A DNA stretch of 7,926 nucleotides from DATFXF01 sp035258565 (GTDB lineage Bacteria > Acidobacteriota > Terriglobia > Acidiferrales > UBA7541): the NCBI GenBank assembly GCA_035258565.1, contig DATFXF010000160.1, positions 1 through 7,926 on the forward strand, written 5' to 3'. Both the position numbers and the translations under genes were made by a program. A model generated the notes under the pieces. The model worked only from the letters and a program-made list of their open reading frames with translations, did not search any database and was not told the origin of the DNA. The stretch's first letter is position 1. Every line of letters begins with the position of its first letter. Below are positions 1 to 5,956 of the stretch, one piece after another.

Positions 1-134
1 GCCGGCGAATGAAACATCACTCCAGGCATCGAAGCAAGTTCTTGACCTGGAGCGGTGGCCGCCGTAGGGTGCCTTAGGGCGGGGCGTGACCGCCTGATTC
101 GCCCGTCCGGAATTCGCCGGCCAGAGAGGTCGAC
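1..134. other. Leader region upstream of the epimerase gene
   Basis: No gene of its own is convincing here. Frame 1 ends at a TGA at positions 10-12, which could be the tail of an upstream gene cut by the window edge, but four codons are too few to judge. A weak sigma70-like pair is visible: TTGACC at 42-47, then 17 bp, then TAGGGT at 65-70. The -10 matches consensus at only three of six bases. The first ten bases (GCCGGCGAAT) recur as a perfect inverted copy at 112-121, just before the ribosome binding site of the next gene. Confidence 0.3.
42..70 (+). promoter_or_regulatory. Possible weak sigma70-like promoter for the epimerase gene
   Basis: TTGACC (42-47) and TAGGGT (65-70) are separated by 17 bp, the ideal spacing. 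The -35 matches five of six consensus bases but the -10 only three. A start near 77 would leave a leader of about 58 nt before the ATG at 135. In GC-rich DNA such a pairing can arise by chance, so this is tentative. Confidence 0.25.
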
Positions 135-1061
135 ATGAAGGTCCTGGTTACAGGTTCGTCGGGCTTAGTGGGAACCGCGCTGGTTGAGGCACTTGGGCAG
201 GACGGGCATACAGTCTGCCGATTGCTGCGCCCGCAGAGCGCTGGGAGCGTTCCGCCAGCGGGGCCTCAAGTTACCTCGGCACGCTGGGATCCCGTCTCCG
301 GCCAGCTGGACTCCACGGCTGGCGAAGGAGCCAACGCTGTTGTCAACCTGGCTGGGGCTTCCATCGCTCGAGGCCGCTGGAACGAAGCGTACAAGCACCT
401 GCTGCGCAGCAGTCGCGTGGACGCGACGCGGGCTCTCGTTGCCGCTCTGGCCAAGCTCAGTCAGCCGCCGGCGCTGTTCATCTCCGCGTCGGCCGTCGGC
501 TACTACGGCGACCGTGGCGATGAAGAGCTGACCGAGCAGAGCGCCCCAGGCGCAGATTTTCTGGCGGGGCTGGCCCGCGACTGGGAAGCCGAGGCCGTTC
601 GTGCCGAACAGTTCGGTGTGCGTGTGGCCACCCTGCGCTTTGGCGTGATTCTTGCGCGGCACGGCGGGGCGCTCGAGCGCATGCTGCCACCCTTCCGGCT
701 GGGCATCGGCGGGAGGCTCGGGTCAGGGAGGCAGTGGATGTCCTGGCTCACGCTCGATGAGGCGGTCGCTATCATTCGCTTCGCCCTCGACACCGCGGGT
801 GCACGAGGCCCCATCAACGCCGTCGCCCCAAACTCGGTGCGCAACGCCGAGTTCACCGCCATCCTAGGCCGGGTGCTGCGACGGCCCGCGCTCTTTCCTG
901 TTCCCCAAGGGGTTCTGCGGCTAATGTTCGGCGAAATGGGGCAGGCACTCATGCTGGCCAGCCAGCGTGCGCTTCCGAAGAGGCTTGTCGAGCTCGGCTA
1001 TCGCTTCGAGCACGCCGCTCTCGAGCCCGCACTCAGGACCACACTGGAACGCCCGGCCTGA
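135..1061 (+). CDS. TIGR01777-family NAD(P)-dependent epimerase (YfcH-like)
   Basis: A 308-aa protein of the extended short-chain dehydrogenase type, the length usual for TIGR01777. The N-terminus is a Rossmann dinucleotide site, with TGSSGLVG at residues 6-13 giving the Gly-x2-Gly-x2-Gly pattern. VNLAGASI at 70-77 and SAVGYYGD at 119-126 are family hallmarks, as is WMSWLTLDEAV near 201-211, matching the family's SW-I-H-I-D-D region. The last 60 residues fit the DUF1731 C-terminal domain (LGYRF near 287-291). The start is supported by a purine-rich GAGAGG site about 5 bp upstream. Family members are probably cytosolic sugar-nucleotide epimerases or dehydrogenases; the substrate is unknown, although E. 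coli YfcH and cell-division-associated SulA-like labels are common. It stands alone on its strand and faces the next gene tail to tail. Confidence 0.9.
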   Translation: MKVLVTGSSGLVGTALVEALGQDGHTVCRLLRPQSAGSVPPAGPQVTSARWDPVSGQLDSTAGEGANAVVNLAGASIARGRWNEAYKHLLRSSRVDATRALVAALAKLSQPPALFISASAVGYYGDRGDEELTEQSAPGADFLAGLARDWEAEAVRAEQFGVRVATLRFGVILARHGGALERMLPPFRLGIGGRLGSGRQWMSWLTLDEAVAIIRFALDTAGARGPINAVAPNSVRNAEFTAILGRVLRRPALFPVPQGVLRLMFGEMGQALMLASQRALPKRLVELGYRFEHAALEPALRTTLERPA

Positions 1062-1176
1062 GCGGCAGGCTTCCTGCGCTGCGGGCACCCAACACCCGCA
1101 CTGCGGCTCCGCTAATAAGACGCCACGCGAACCGTGGCCGCTCACCGAGCGTCAGTAACGTTAAGGAGGGAGCCCT
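1062..1176. terminator. Convergent intergenic region with weak hairpins, possible bidirectional terminator
   Basis: This gap separates two genes whose 3' ends face each other. It contains a 5-bp hairpin, GCAGG (1065-1069) with CCTGC (1073-1077), and a second 6-bp hairpin, TGCGGG (1080-1085) with CCCGCA (1095-1100). Neither is followed by a T-run on either strand, so neither is a classical Rho-independent terminator. The position is where one would be expected; the structural support is weak. Confidence 0.25.
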
Positions 1177-1542
1177 TCAGAGATCGAGCTGGGCCAGCAG
1201 GTTATTCAGGTTGGACTCATCCACTACCAGGTCAGACTTGGCGGTGGCCAAGTCTTCGACTTCGTCGAAGGCCCGGAAGAGCCGCATCTTGGCGATCGCA
1301 TACTCCTCGGTGCCCGTGAGCGGCCGGCCCGCAATCCGGGCCCATTTCTCTACGGCGTCGGCCCGGACAAAAACGCGCAGGGGAAAGGCCGCCTGGCGAT
1401 CTACTGACACCATATAGACATATTCCGTCCCTGAGGAATGACCCCGGCGCGATTTCTGCAGCTCGTAAAAGAAATACTGGTAGACATAGCCTGTCGCTGC
1501 GGAGTAGCTCTTGACGCGGCGGGCTGCTTCCGGGCGTGCCAT
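1177..1542 (-). CDS. Conserved-looking hypothetical protein, 121 aa, unknown function
   Basis: I do not recognise the family. The protein is soluble in appearance: no signal peptide, no membrane segment, no cysteines. The first third is rich in aromatics, especially tyrosine (YSAATGYVYQYFFYEL at 13-28), followed by a predicted mixed alpha/beta stretch (EYVYMVSVDR, then FPLRVFVR) that reads like a small beta-sheet. The C-terminal third is helical and acidic, ending in LNNLLAQLDL. The ATG at 1540-1542 lacks a Shine-Dalgarno site, but a near-consensus promoter ends 6 nt before it, which argues for this start and for a leaderless transcript. It follows the M20 peptidase gene on the same strand after 137 bp. 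Coding status is inferred from the promoter, the codon pattern and the protein-like composition; a homology search would settle it. Confidence 0.75.
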   Translation of the reverse strand: MARPEAARRVKSYSAATGYVYQYFFYELQKSRRGHSSGTEYVYMVSVDRQAAFPLRVFVRADAVEKWARIAGRPLTGTEEYAIAKMRLFRAFDEVEDLATAKSDLVVDESNLNNLLAQLDL

Positions 1543-1548
1543 GGCCGG

Positions 1549-1577
1549 ATTATTGCGTCGCGACGAGGTGCTGTCAA
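1549..1577 (-). promoter_or_regulatory. Strong sigma70-type promoter positioned for a leaderless mRNA
   Basis: On the minus strand, a perfect -35 TTGACA (1572-1577) is followed by 17 bp and the -10 AATAAT (1549-1554), five of six to consensus. Six bases separate the -10 from the ATG at 1542, so transcription should start at, or within a base or two of, the A of the start codon. No ribosome binding site lies upstream of that ATG, which agrees with leaderless translation. Confidence 0.7.
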
Positions 1578-1679
1578 TCCGGCGGGCGAACGTGGGTATC
1601 CGCTTGAGTGCGCGGGGCCGAGGTCCAAGTCAGCCACTCGAATGGGGATTTCTGCTGGAGGCGAAACTCGAGCGACTCC

Positions 1680-3080
1680 TTATGCGGCACAAAAGCGAAG
1701 GATGAGCCGGCGCAAGACTTCGGCACAGGCGTACACCGATTCCATTTCAACGTATTCTTCAGTGCCGTGCAACCCTTGACCGCGCGGCCCAAAGACCACG
1801 CCGGGGATTCCCGCCGCAGCCAGCAGCGCTGTGTCCGTCCACGCCGCCATGCCGGAAAGCTCCACGGCTCCGGTGGCCTCACGGATGGCTTCAGCCATAG
1901 CGGCGGCGATGGGCGCCTCGGGCGAGATTTCGAAAGGCGGGCGCGAGCCGAGGCAACGCAGCGTGCCGCGAAATTCCGCGTCGCGCGCCTCGAGACCCTC
2001 GAGCAACGTGCGCAGCTCCGCCTCCACCTCGGCGTCAGATTCATCGGGCAGCGTGCGCCGCTCGATCGCCAGGCGGCACTCAGCCGGATAGCTCGAGAGC
2101 TCTTGCCCTCCGCGTATCAGTGAGGCATGGAGCGAGCTGCGACCCAGCCGCTCGTGCGGAGGAAGCTGCGCCAACTTGCGATCGAGCGCATCGAGCAGGT
2201 TCAGTACGCGGCCCATCATGCGGATGGCATCGCGGCCCTCCGCGGGCAGACTGCCGTGGGCCGCGCGGCCGTGCGTCGTAATCTCAAACCACGCGTAGCC
2301 CTTGTGTGCCACGACGAGTCGCAGGTCGGTGGGCTCAAGCACAACGGCCGTCTCGGCGCTATACTCGCTAAGCAGCGCCTCCGTGCCGATGCTGTTCGAC
2401 TCCTCATCCACCACCGCTGCGAGCAGCAGCGGATGCCGGAGGGCGGCGCTCTCGTCGACGACCGCGAGCGCCGCCGCGCTCATCGCTGCCACGCCGCTCT
2501 TGATATCCAAGGCGCCGCGGCCGTAGAGCCGCCCCTGGTTTTCTCGCGGCGTGAAGGGGTCGCGCATGTCGCCTGCGCCGACCGTGTCGATGTGCGCCAG
2601 CACCGCCAGCCCGGCGTGCGGCTTCTGCTTCGGGCCGCTGACGGCAGTCTTTGGCCCGATCAGCGCCACCACGTTCGGCCTGCTCATCTGGGTTTGTGGC
2701 CCAGCAGCCAGCTCTCTCTGCCCCGAGGGAGCTCGAAGGGAGCGAGGCCCTCGCCCATCAGGCCGCGTCGAACAGGCCGCCTCCTGGAGCTCGGCCTCAA
2801 TCCCCCGCTGGCGCAGGAAGTCGAGTAGAAACTTGGCCACCTCAGCCTCCCCGCGCGCACCGGGGACCAGCGACGGGTTCACCGAATCAATCGCCACGAG
2901 CTCCCGCAGCAGCTCCCGCACGAGTTGCGTATCAATGGTCACCGGCAGCAGTACGAGACCTGATCCCAAGCCCCCTTTCCGCGCCGGTTTACCGCCTGAC
3001 GGATAGGAGGCGGTTAGTTCCCGGCACAAGCGCTCAACTGGAGGGGTCATCCCTAATTCGGGCGGAGCTAATTCGACCAT
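1680..3080 (-). CDS. M20 family metallopeptidase (ArgE/DapE/ACY1-like)
   Basis: A cytosolic di-zinc hydrolase of the M20 amidohydrolase/peptidase superfamily; substrate (acyl-amino acid, peptide or succinyl-diaminopimelate-like) not predictable. In the 466-residue reading, the metal and catalytic residues are all present: H163 and D165 in AHIDT, bridging D192 in GRGALDIKSG, E226-E227 in VDEESN, E249 in LEPTD, and H438 in GLHGTEEYV. The lid-domain histidine is H275 in AAHGSLP. The family normally begins about where residue 47 lies, at a GTG (2940-2942) reading VTIDTQLVREL. The first 46 codons contain many A/T-ending codons and an inverted repeat, unlike the core, so 1680-2942 (420 aa) is the likelier gene. 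Residues about 102-133 form a Gly/Pro/Arg-rich segment not expected between the strands of the catalytic domain. No clear Shine-Dalgarno marks either start. Confidence 0.88.
   Translation of the reverse strand: MVELAPPELGMTPPVERLCRELTASYPSGGKPARKGGLGSGLVLLPVTIDTQLVRELLRELVAIDSVNPSLVPGARGEAEVAKFLLDFLRQRGIEAELQEAACSTRPDGRGPRSLRAPSGQRELAAGPQTQMSRPNVVALIGPKTAVSGPKQKPHAGLAVLAHIDTVGAGDMRDPFTPRENQGRLYGRGALDIKSGVAAMSAAALAVVDESAALRHPLLLAAVVDEESNSIGTEALLSEYSAETAVVLEPTDLRLVVAHKGYAWFEITTHGRAAHGSLPAEGRDAIRMMGRVLNLLDALDRKLAQLPPHERLGRSSLHASLIRGGQELSSYPAECRLAIERRTLPDESDAEVEAELRTLLEGLEARDAEFRGTLRCLGSRPPFEISPEAPIAAAMAEAIREATGAVELSGMAAWTDTALLAAAGIPGVVFGPRGQGLHGTEEYVEMESVYACAEVLRRLILRFCAA
2682..2777 (-). repeat. 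Possible in-frame inserted segment in the M20 peptidase gene
   Basis: This stretch encodes residues about 102-133, rich in Gly, Pro, Arg and Gln, placed between the first helix-strand unit and the SRPNVVALIG strand, where family members usually have only a short loop. The DNA has local inverted symmetry: CGAGGG (2724-2729) with CCCTCG (2748-2753), and GCGAGG-C-CCTCGC at 2742-2754. Codons such as CGA, AGA, TGT and CTT are more frequent than in the flanking core. It may be a palindromic element captured in frame; the boundaries are approximate. Confidence 0.4.
2991..3014. repeat. Inverted repeat (7-bp stem, 10-nt loop) in the 5' part of the M20 ORF
   Basis: ACCGCCT (2991-2997) pairs perfectly with AGGCGGT (3008-3014). 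It falls in the 46-codon extension upstream of the probable GTG start of the peptidase gene and about 145 bp downstream of the tRNA 3' end on the same strand. It could be a structured leader, a weak terminator for the tRNA transcript (there is no T-run), or part of a dispersed palindromic repeat. Confidence 0.4.
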
Positions 3081-3159
3081 GCTTGCGGTGCGGAAAATCC
3101 ACCTTCGGGAGACGATTATGGACCGCCGGACGAGCTCTTCTCCAGATTTGAGGAGGATT

Positions 3160-3234
3160 TGGTAGCGCCACCGGGAATCGAACCCGGATTTGCAGCTTGA
3201 AAGACTGCCGTGCTAACCGTTGCACCATGGCGCC
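3160..3234 (-). tRNA. tRNA-Glu (anticodon UUC), CCA encoded
   Basis: A complete cloverleaf reads on the minus strand from 3234. The acceptor stem GGCGCCA pairs with TGGCGCT (the terminal pair is G-U). The D stem is GTGC/GCAC with GG in the loop. The anticodon stem GCAGT/GCTGC (closing pair U-G) holds the loop CTTTCAA, whose anticodon TTC lies at 3199-3201. The T arm is CCGGG-TTCGATT-CCCGG. The discriminator is A (3163) and CCA is templated at 3160-3162. It decodes GAA and GAG. Besides translation, glutamyl-tRNA also feeds tetrapyrrole synthesis in bacteria using the C5 route. It stands alone between the M20 gene and iscX, on the same strand. Confidence 0.95.
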
Positions 3235-3279
3235 ACTCGCCGCCCGGAGCCATCTACGCAAACTTGCCGCAAGAATCCT

Positions 3280-3308
3280 ACATTAAAGGATATATTGGAG
3301 ATTGACAA
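3280..3308 (-). promoter_or_regulatory. Candidate promoter for tRNA-Glu
   Basis: On the minus strand TTGTCA (3303-3308) and TAATGT (3280-3285) are spaced by 17 bp in the most AT-rich part of this gap. The -35 matches five of six consensus bases, the -10 three of six. Transcription would begin near 3273, about 40 nt before the mature tRNA 5' end. This would make the tRNA independent of the isc operon. Confidence 0.4.
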
Positions 3309-3333
3309 GCAGGCCAACAACGACGAACAACAA

Positions 3334-3405
3334 CAGCCGAAGCTCCCGAAGCCAGATTCCAGGCCCGCTCAGAAACCTCACCCCCGAAGGGTGACCTTTC
3401 GGCTG
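3334..3405 (-). terminator. Probable isc operon terminator: hairpin nested in a longer inverted repeat
   Basis: Downstream of iscX, the minus-strand transcript forms UCACCC-UUCGG-GGGUGA (3378-3394), a 6-bp stem capped by a UUCG-type loop, starting 13 nt after the stop codon. It is followed by a short UUU. Around it, CAGCCGAA and TTCGGCUG (3398-3405 and 3334-3341) make a perfect 8-bp outer inverted repeat, followed on the transcript by a U-rich run of UUG repeats. This is a sensible end for the operon just before the tRNA promoter, although the U-tract is imperfect. Confidence 0.5.
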
Positions 3406-3407
3406 CC

Positions 3408-3629
3408 TTAACCTTCCTGGCGTTCCTTGTACTCTTCGAGCCAGGCCATCTGGATGGCCTCAAGCTTGCCTTCGTTCGACAACTTCGGGTCACCGGCAAA
3501 CTCCGGCAGCTCGGTCACCCATTTGTGCAGGTCCGTGAAGCGGACACTGAGCGGGTCTTTTTCAGGAAATTTCTCCGCCAGCAGAATACCGATATCTTCT
3601 GCGTCATCCCAGTCGAATGTGCCAGCCAT
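3408..3629 (-). CDS. iscX: IscX, Fe-S cluster assembly accessory protein
   Basis: A 73-aa acidic protein that matches IscX (YfhJ) along its length: an N-terminal FDWDDAEDIGILLAE helix-turn, the family core VRFTDLHKWVTELPEF at residues 29-44, then SNEGKLEAIQMAWLEEY to the end. E. coli IscX is 66 aa. IscX binds the cysteine desulfurase IscS, and possibly iron, through its acidic face and modulates the rate of cluster assembly on IscU. The ATG at 3627-3629 is preceded by AAGGA at a 5-bp distance; the same frame stays open upstream, but that portion overlaps fdx and has no family resemblance. It is the last gene of the hscB-hscA-fdx-iscX cluster, 35 bp after fdx. Confidence 0.93.
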   Translation of the reverse strand: MAGTFDWDDAEDIGILLAEKFPEKDPLSVRFTDLHKWVTELPEFAGDPKLSNEGKLEAIQMAWLEEYKERQEG

Positions 3630-3664
3630 GGTGTTCCTTGGCCTCCTCTGCCTCTTCTCGTTCC

Positions 3665-4081
3665 TTAGTGCTCCGCTTCTTTGGCATAGTTTTTGTTCCA
3701 GTCGGGGATTTCGACGACCAGGTCCGCGGTGCCATCGGGAACGCACTGGCATCCCAAGCGCGACTTCGGCGTGAGGCCAGGCGCTTCATCCAATTGATCG
3801 AGTTCCGCATCCGTCGCTTCGTTGCACGACTCGAGCCCCTGGTGCACGATCACGTGGCAAGTCGAGCAGGCGCACACGCCGCCGCAGGCGTGGTCGAGGC
3901 CCATGTGGAAGCCCTGGGAGAGGTCCAGAAGACTTCCCGGGAGCCCGTCGTGGCCGTAGGGCACCTTCTCCGGGTCCACCTCGATCTCGGTAGGTTTGCC
4001 CTCGCGGAGGAAGGTGACCTTATATTTTTTGGTTGCGGGCGTGTACTTGGTCTCTTCGATATAGGGGTTTTTGCCGCCCAT
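3665..4081 (-). CDS. fdx: ISC-type [2Fe-2S] ferredoxin (adrenodoxin family)
   Basis: A 138-aa cytosolic [2Fe-2S] ferredoxin. The cluster ligands follow the adrenodoxin/Fdx pattern Cys-x5-Cys-x2-Cys: C66, C72 and C75 in HACGGVCACSTCHV, with the fourth ligand C111 in SRLGCQC, 36 residues later as in E. coli Fdx. Three other cysteines (C70, C86, C113) lie close to the site. Relative to E. coli Fdx (111 aa) there is an N-terminal extension of about 20 residues and a longer loop before the cluster. In ISC assembly Fdx passes electrons to the IscS-IscU complex for persulfide reduction. A strong AAAGGAG lies 9 bp before the ATG. The gene starts 25 bp after hscA and belongs to the same transcription unit. 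Confidence 0.93.
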   Translation of the reverse strand: MGGKNPYIEETKYTPATKKYKVTFLREGKPTEIEVDPEKVPYGHDGLPGSLLDLSQGFHMGLDHACGGVCACSTCHVIVHQGLESCNEATDAELDQLDEAPGLTPKSRLGCQCVPDGTADLVVEIPDWNKNYAKEAEH

Positions 4082-4106
4082 CTTGGTCTACTCCTTTCCG
4101 GAAGGG

Positions 4107-5948
4107 CTACACCTCTTCCAGGCGCTTGCCCTCGAGCGCAGCAGCCACTGCGCGGTTCATCATCCGCTCGGCCAGCGGCAGGGTGGCCTGATTAAGCTCA
4201 TCGATGCGCGCGCGGATCCGCTTGTAGTCGCTGCCTGCGACCGCCTCGCGCAACGCCGCCACCGCAACGTCGATCGCGCTGCGCTCGGCGGGCAGGAGCC
4301 CCGCCGCGGGCTCTTCGCCTAGTGACCTCTTGGTCGCGCGCAGAATGGTCTCCGCCTCATTCCGGGCCTCGATCAACTGTCGCTCGCTGAAATCCTGCTC
4401 CGCGTACTCGATGGATTCTTCAAGCATGCGCTCGATTTCCGCATCGCTCAGCCCATAGCTCGGTTGAACTTCGATCGAGCGCTGCTCGCCTGTGCGCAAA
4501 TCACGCGCGGCCACCTGGAGAATTCCGTTCGCGTCAATCAGAAACCTCACCTCGACGCGCGCCATCCCCGCGGCCATCGGTGGCACCTTCAACTGGAAGC
4601 GAGCCAGCGAGCGGCAATCCTTGGCCAGCTCGCGTTCTCCTTGGAGCACGTGGAGATCAATGCCGGTCTGGTTCTCTACTCCGGTCGTGAAGAGCTCCTG
4701 CGCGCTCGCGGGAATGGTCGAGTTGCGCGGAATAATCTTGGCCACCACGCCGCCCATCGTCTCGATGCCGAGGGAAAGCGGTGTGACATCGAGCAGCAGC
4801 ATATTCTTGACGCCGCTTTCGAGGATGTCGGCCTGCACGGCCGCGCCCAGCGCAACGACCTCGTCCGGATTCAGCTCCGCATGCGGGCGTCTCCCGACAT
4901 ACTCTTCTACGGTGCGGCGCACGAGCGGAATGCGCGTGGACCCGCCCACCAGCACCGCCTCATCCATCTGCGCCGGCGTAAGCTTGGCATCGGCCAGTGC
5001 CAGCTTCACCGGGTCCATGGTGCGAGCGACGAGCGGCCGGATCCAATTCTCGTATTCGGCGCGCGTGAACTCGCGCCGATAGAGGTCGCCCGAGGGCAGC
5101 GCGAACTGCACGGTGGTCGAGTCGACCGCAGAGAGCTCGTGCTTCGCGCGGATCAACGCCTTGCGCAGCTCCTGGTTCGTCTCTGGGTGCGCATGCAAAT
5201 CCAAACCGACCTGCCTCTTAATCTCCTCCTGGGCGATGCCAACCAGCAGGTTGTCGATGTCGTCTCCGCCGAGGTGCGTGTCGCCGTTCGTGGAAAGCAC
5301 CTGGTAAAGCTCGCCCTCGCTCGTCGAGATCAGCTTGAGGATGGAGATGTCGAAGGTGCCCCCGCCCAAGTCATAGACGGCCACAAGGCCGCGCTGCTGC
5401 TTGTTGAGCCCGTAGGCCAGCGCCGCGGCCGTTGGCTCGTTCACCAGGCGCAGCACTTCGAGCCCCGCCAGACGCCCGGCGTCCTTCGTGGCCTGACGCT
5501 GCGCGTCATTGAAATACGCAGGCACGGTGATCACGGCACGGTCCACGGTATCCTGCAAAAACTCCTCCGCCCAACTCTTCAACTCCCGCAGGATAAACGC
5601 GGAAATCTCTGGCGGGGTGAACACGCGATCGCCCAAGCGGACGCGGATCACATTCGGACTCTCTCGGTCAACCCGGAACGGAAAAATCTTGAGCTCCTCC
5701 TCGACGTCGGCGAGCCCGCGGCCCATCAGGCGCTTGACCGAATAAATCGTCCGGTCGGGCTGTGTCAGCAGGCGACGCCGTGCAGGCTCGCCAACGACCA
5801 CCGTGCCGTCCGGCTCCACACTCACGACCGACGGGCAAAGCGTCTCACCGTAAGGCCCGGGGATGCACCGCGGCCCGCCCCTTTCCTTATCCAGGAAGGC
5901 AATCAGGCTGTAGGTGGTCCCCAGATCAATTCCAACCACGCGTCCCAT
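4107..5948 (-). CDS. hscA: HscA, Hsp70-class Fe-S assembly chaperone
   Basis: A 613-aa Hsp70, close to E. coli HscA (616 aa). The nucleotide-binding domain carries all signatures: GIDLGTTYS at 6-14, VYDLGGGTFDIS at 191-202 and VLVGGSTRIPLV at 332-343. The hydrophobic interdomain linker MLLLDVTPLSLGIE lies at 383-396, followed by the substrate-binding beta-sandwich and the helical lid. It ends at EGKRLEEV without the acidic EEVD-like disordered tail of DnaK, consistent with HscA. HscA binds the LPPVK loop of IscU with help from HscB and uses ATP hydrolysis to promote cluster transfer. The HscA rather than DnaK call rests mainly on the neighbours hscB, fdx and iscX. The SD GAGGA overlaps the hscB stop codon, and the start is 8 bp past that stop, so translation is probably coupled. 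Confidence 0.94.
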   Translation of the reverse strand: MGRVVGIDLGTTYSLIAFLDKERGGPRCIPGPYGETLCPSVVSVEPDGTVVVGEPARRRLLTQPDRTIYSVKRLMGRGLADVEEELKIFPFRVDRESPNVIRVRLGDRVFTPPEISAFILRELKSWAEEFLQDTVDRAVITVPAYFNDAQRQATKDAGRLAGLEVLRLVNEPTAAALAYGLNKQQRGLVAVYDLGGGTFDISILKLISTSEGELYQVLSTNGDTHLGGDDIDNLLVGIAQEEIKRQVGLDLHAHPETNQELRKALIRAKHELSAVDSTTVQFALPSGDLYRREFTRAEYENWIRPLVARTMDPVKLALADAKLTPAQMDEAVLVGGSTRIPLVRRTVEEYVGRRPHAELNPDEVVALGAAVQADILESGVKNMLLLDVTPLSLGIETMGGVVAKIIPRNSTIPASAQELFTTGVENQTGIDLHVLQGERELAKDCRSLARFQLKVPPMAAGMARVEVRFLIDANGILQVAARDLRTGEQRSIEVQPSYGLSDAEIERMLEESIEYAEQDFSERQLIEARNEAETILRATKRSLGEEPAAGLLPAERSAIDVAVAALREAVAGSDYKRIRARIDELNQATLPLAERMMNRAVAAALEGKRLEEV

Positions 5949-5956
5949 GCGTTTCC

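Noticed and set aside
3160..3234. tRNA-Gln assignment from a shifted acceptor alignment
   Set aside because: Registering the T arm and U8 fixes the acceptor as GGCGCCA with A73 and CCA, and the 7-nt anticodon loop gives UUC, which is glutamate.
3034..3261. 75-aa minus-strand frame across the tRNA
   Set aside because: It reads through the tRNA-Glu gene and its flanks; the cloverleaf is complete, so this is a chance frame.
3630..3752. N-terminal extension of iscX to 114 aa
   Set aside because: The extra 41 codons overlap fdx, have no IscX similarity, and the ATG at 3629 has a good ribosome binding site.
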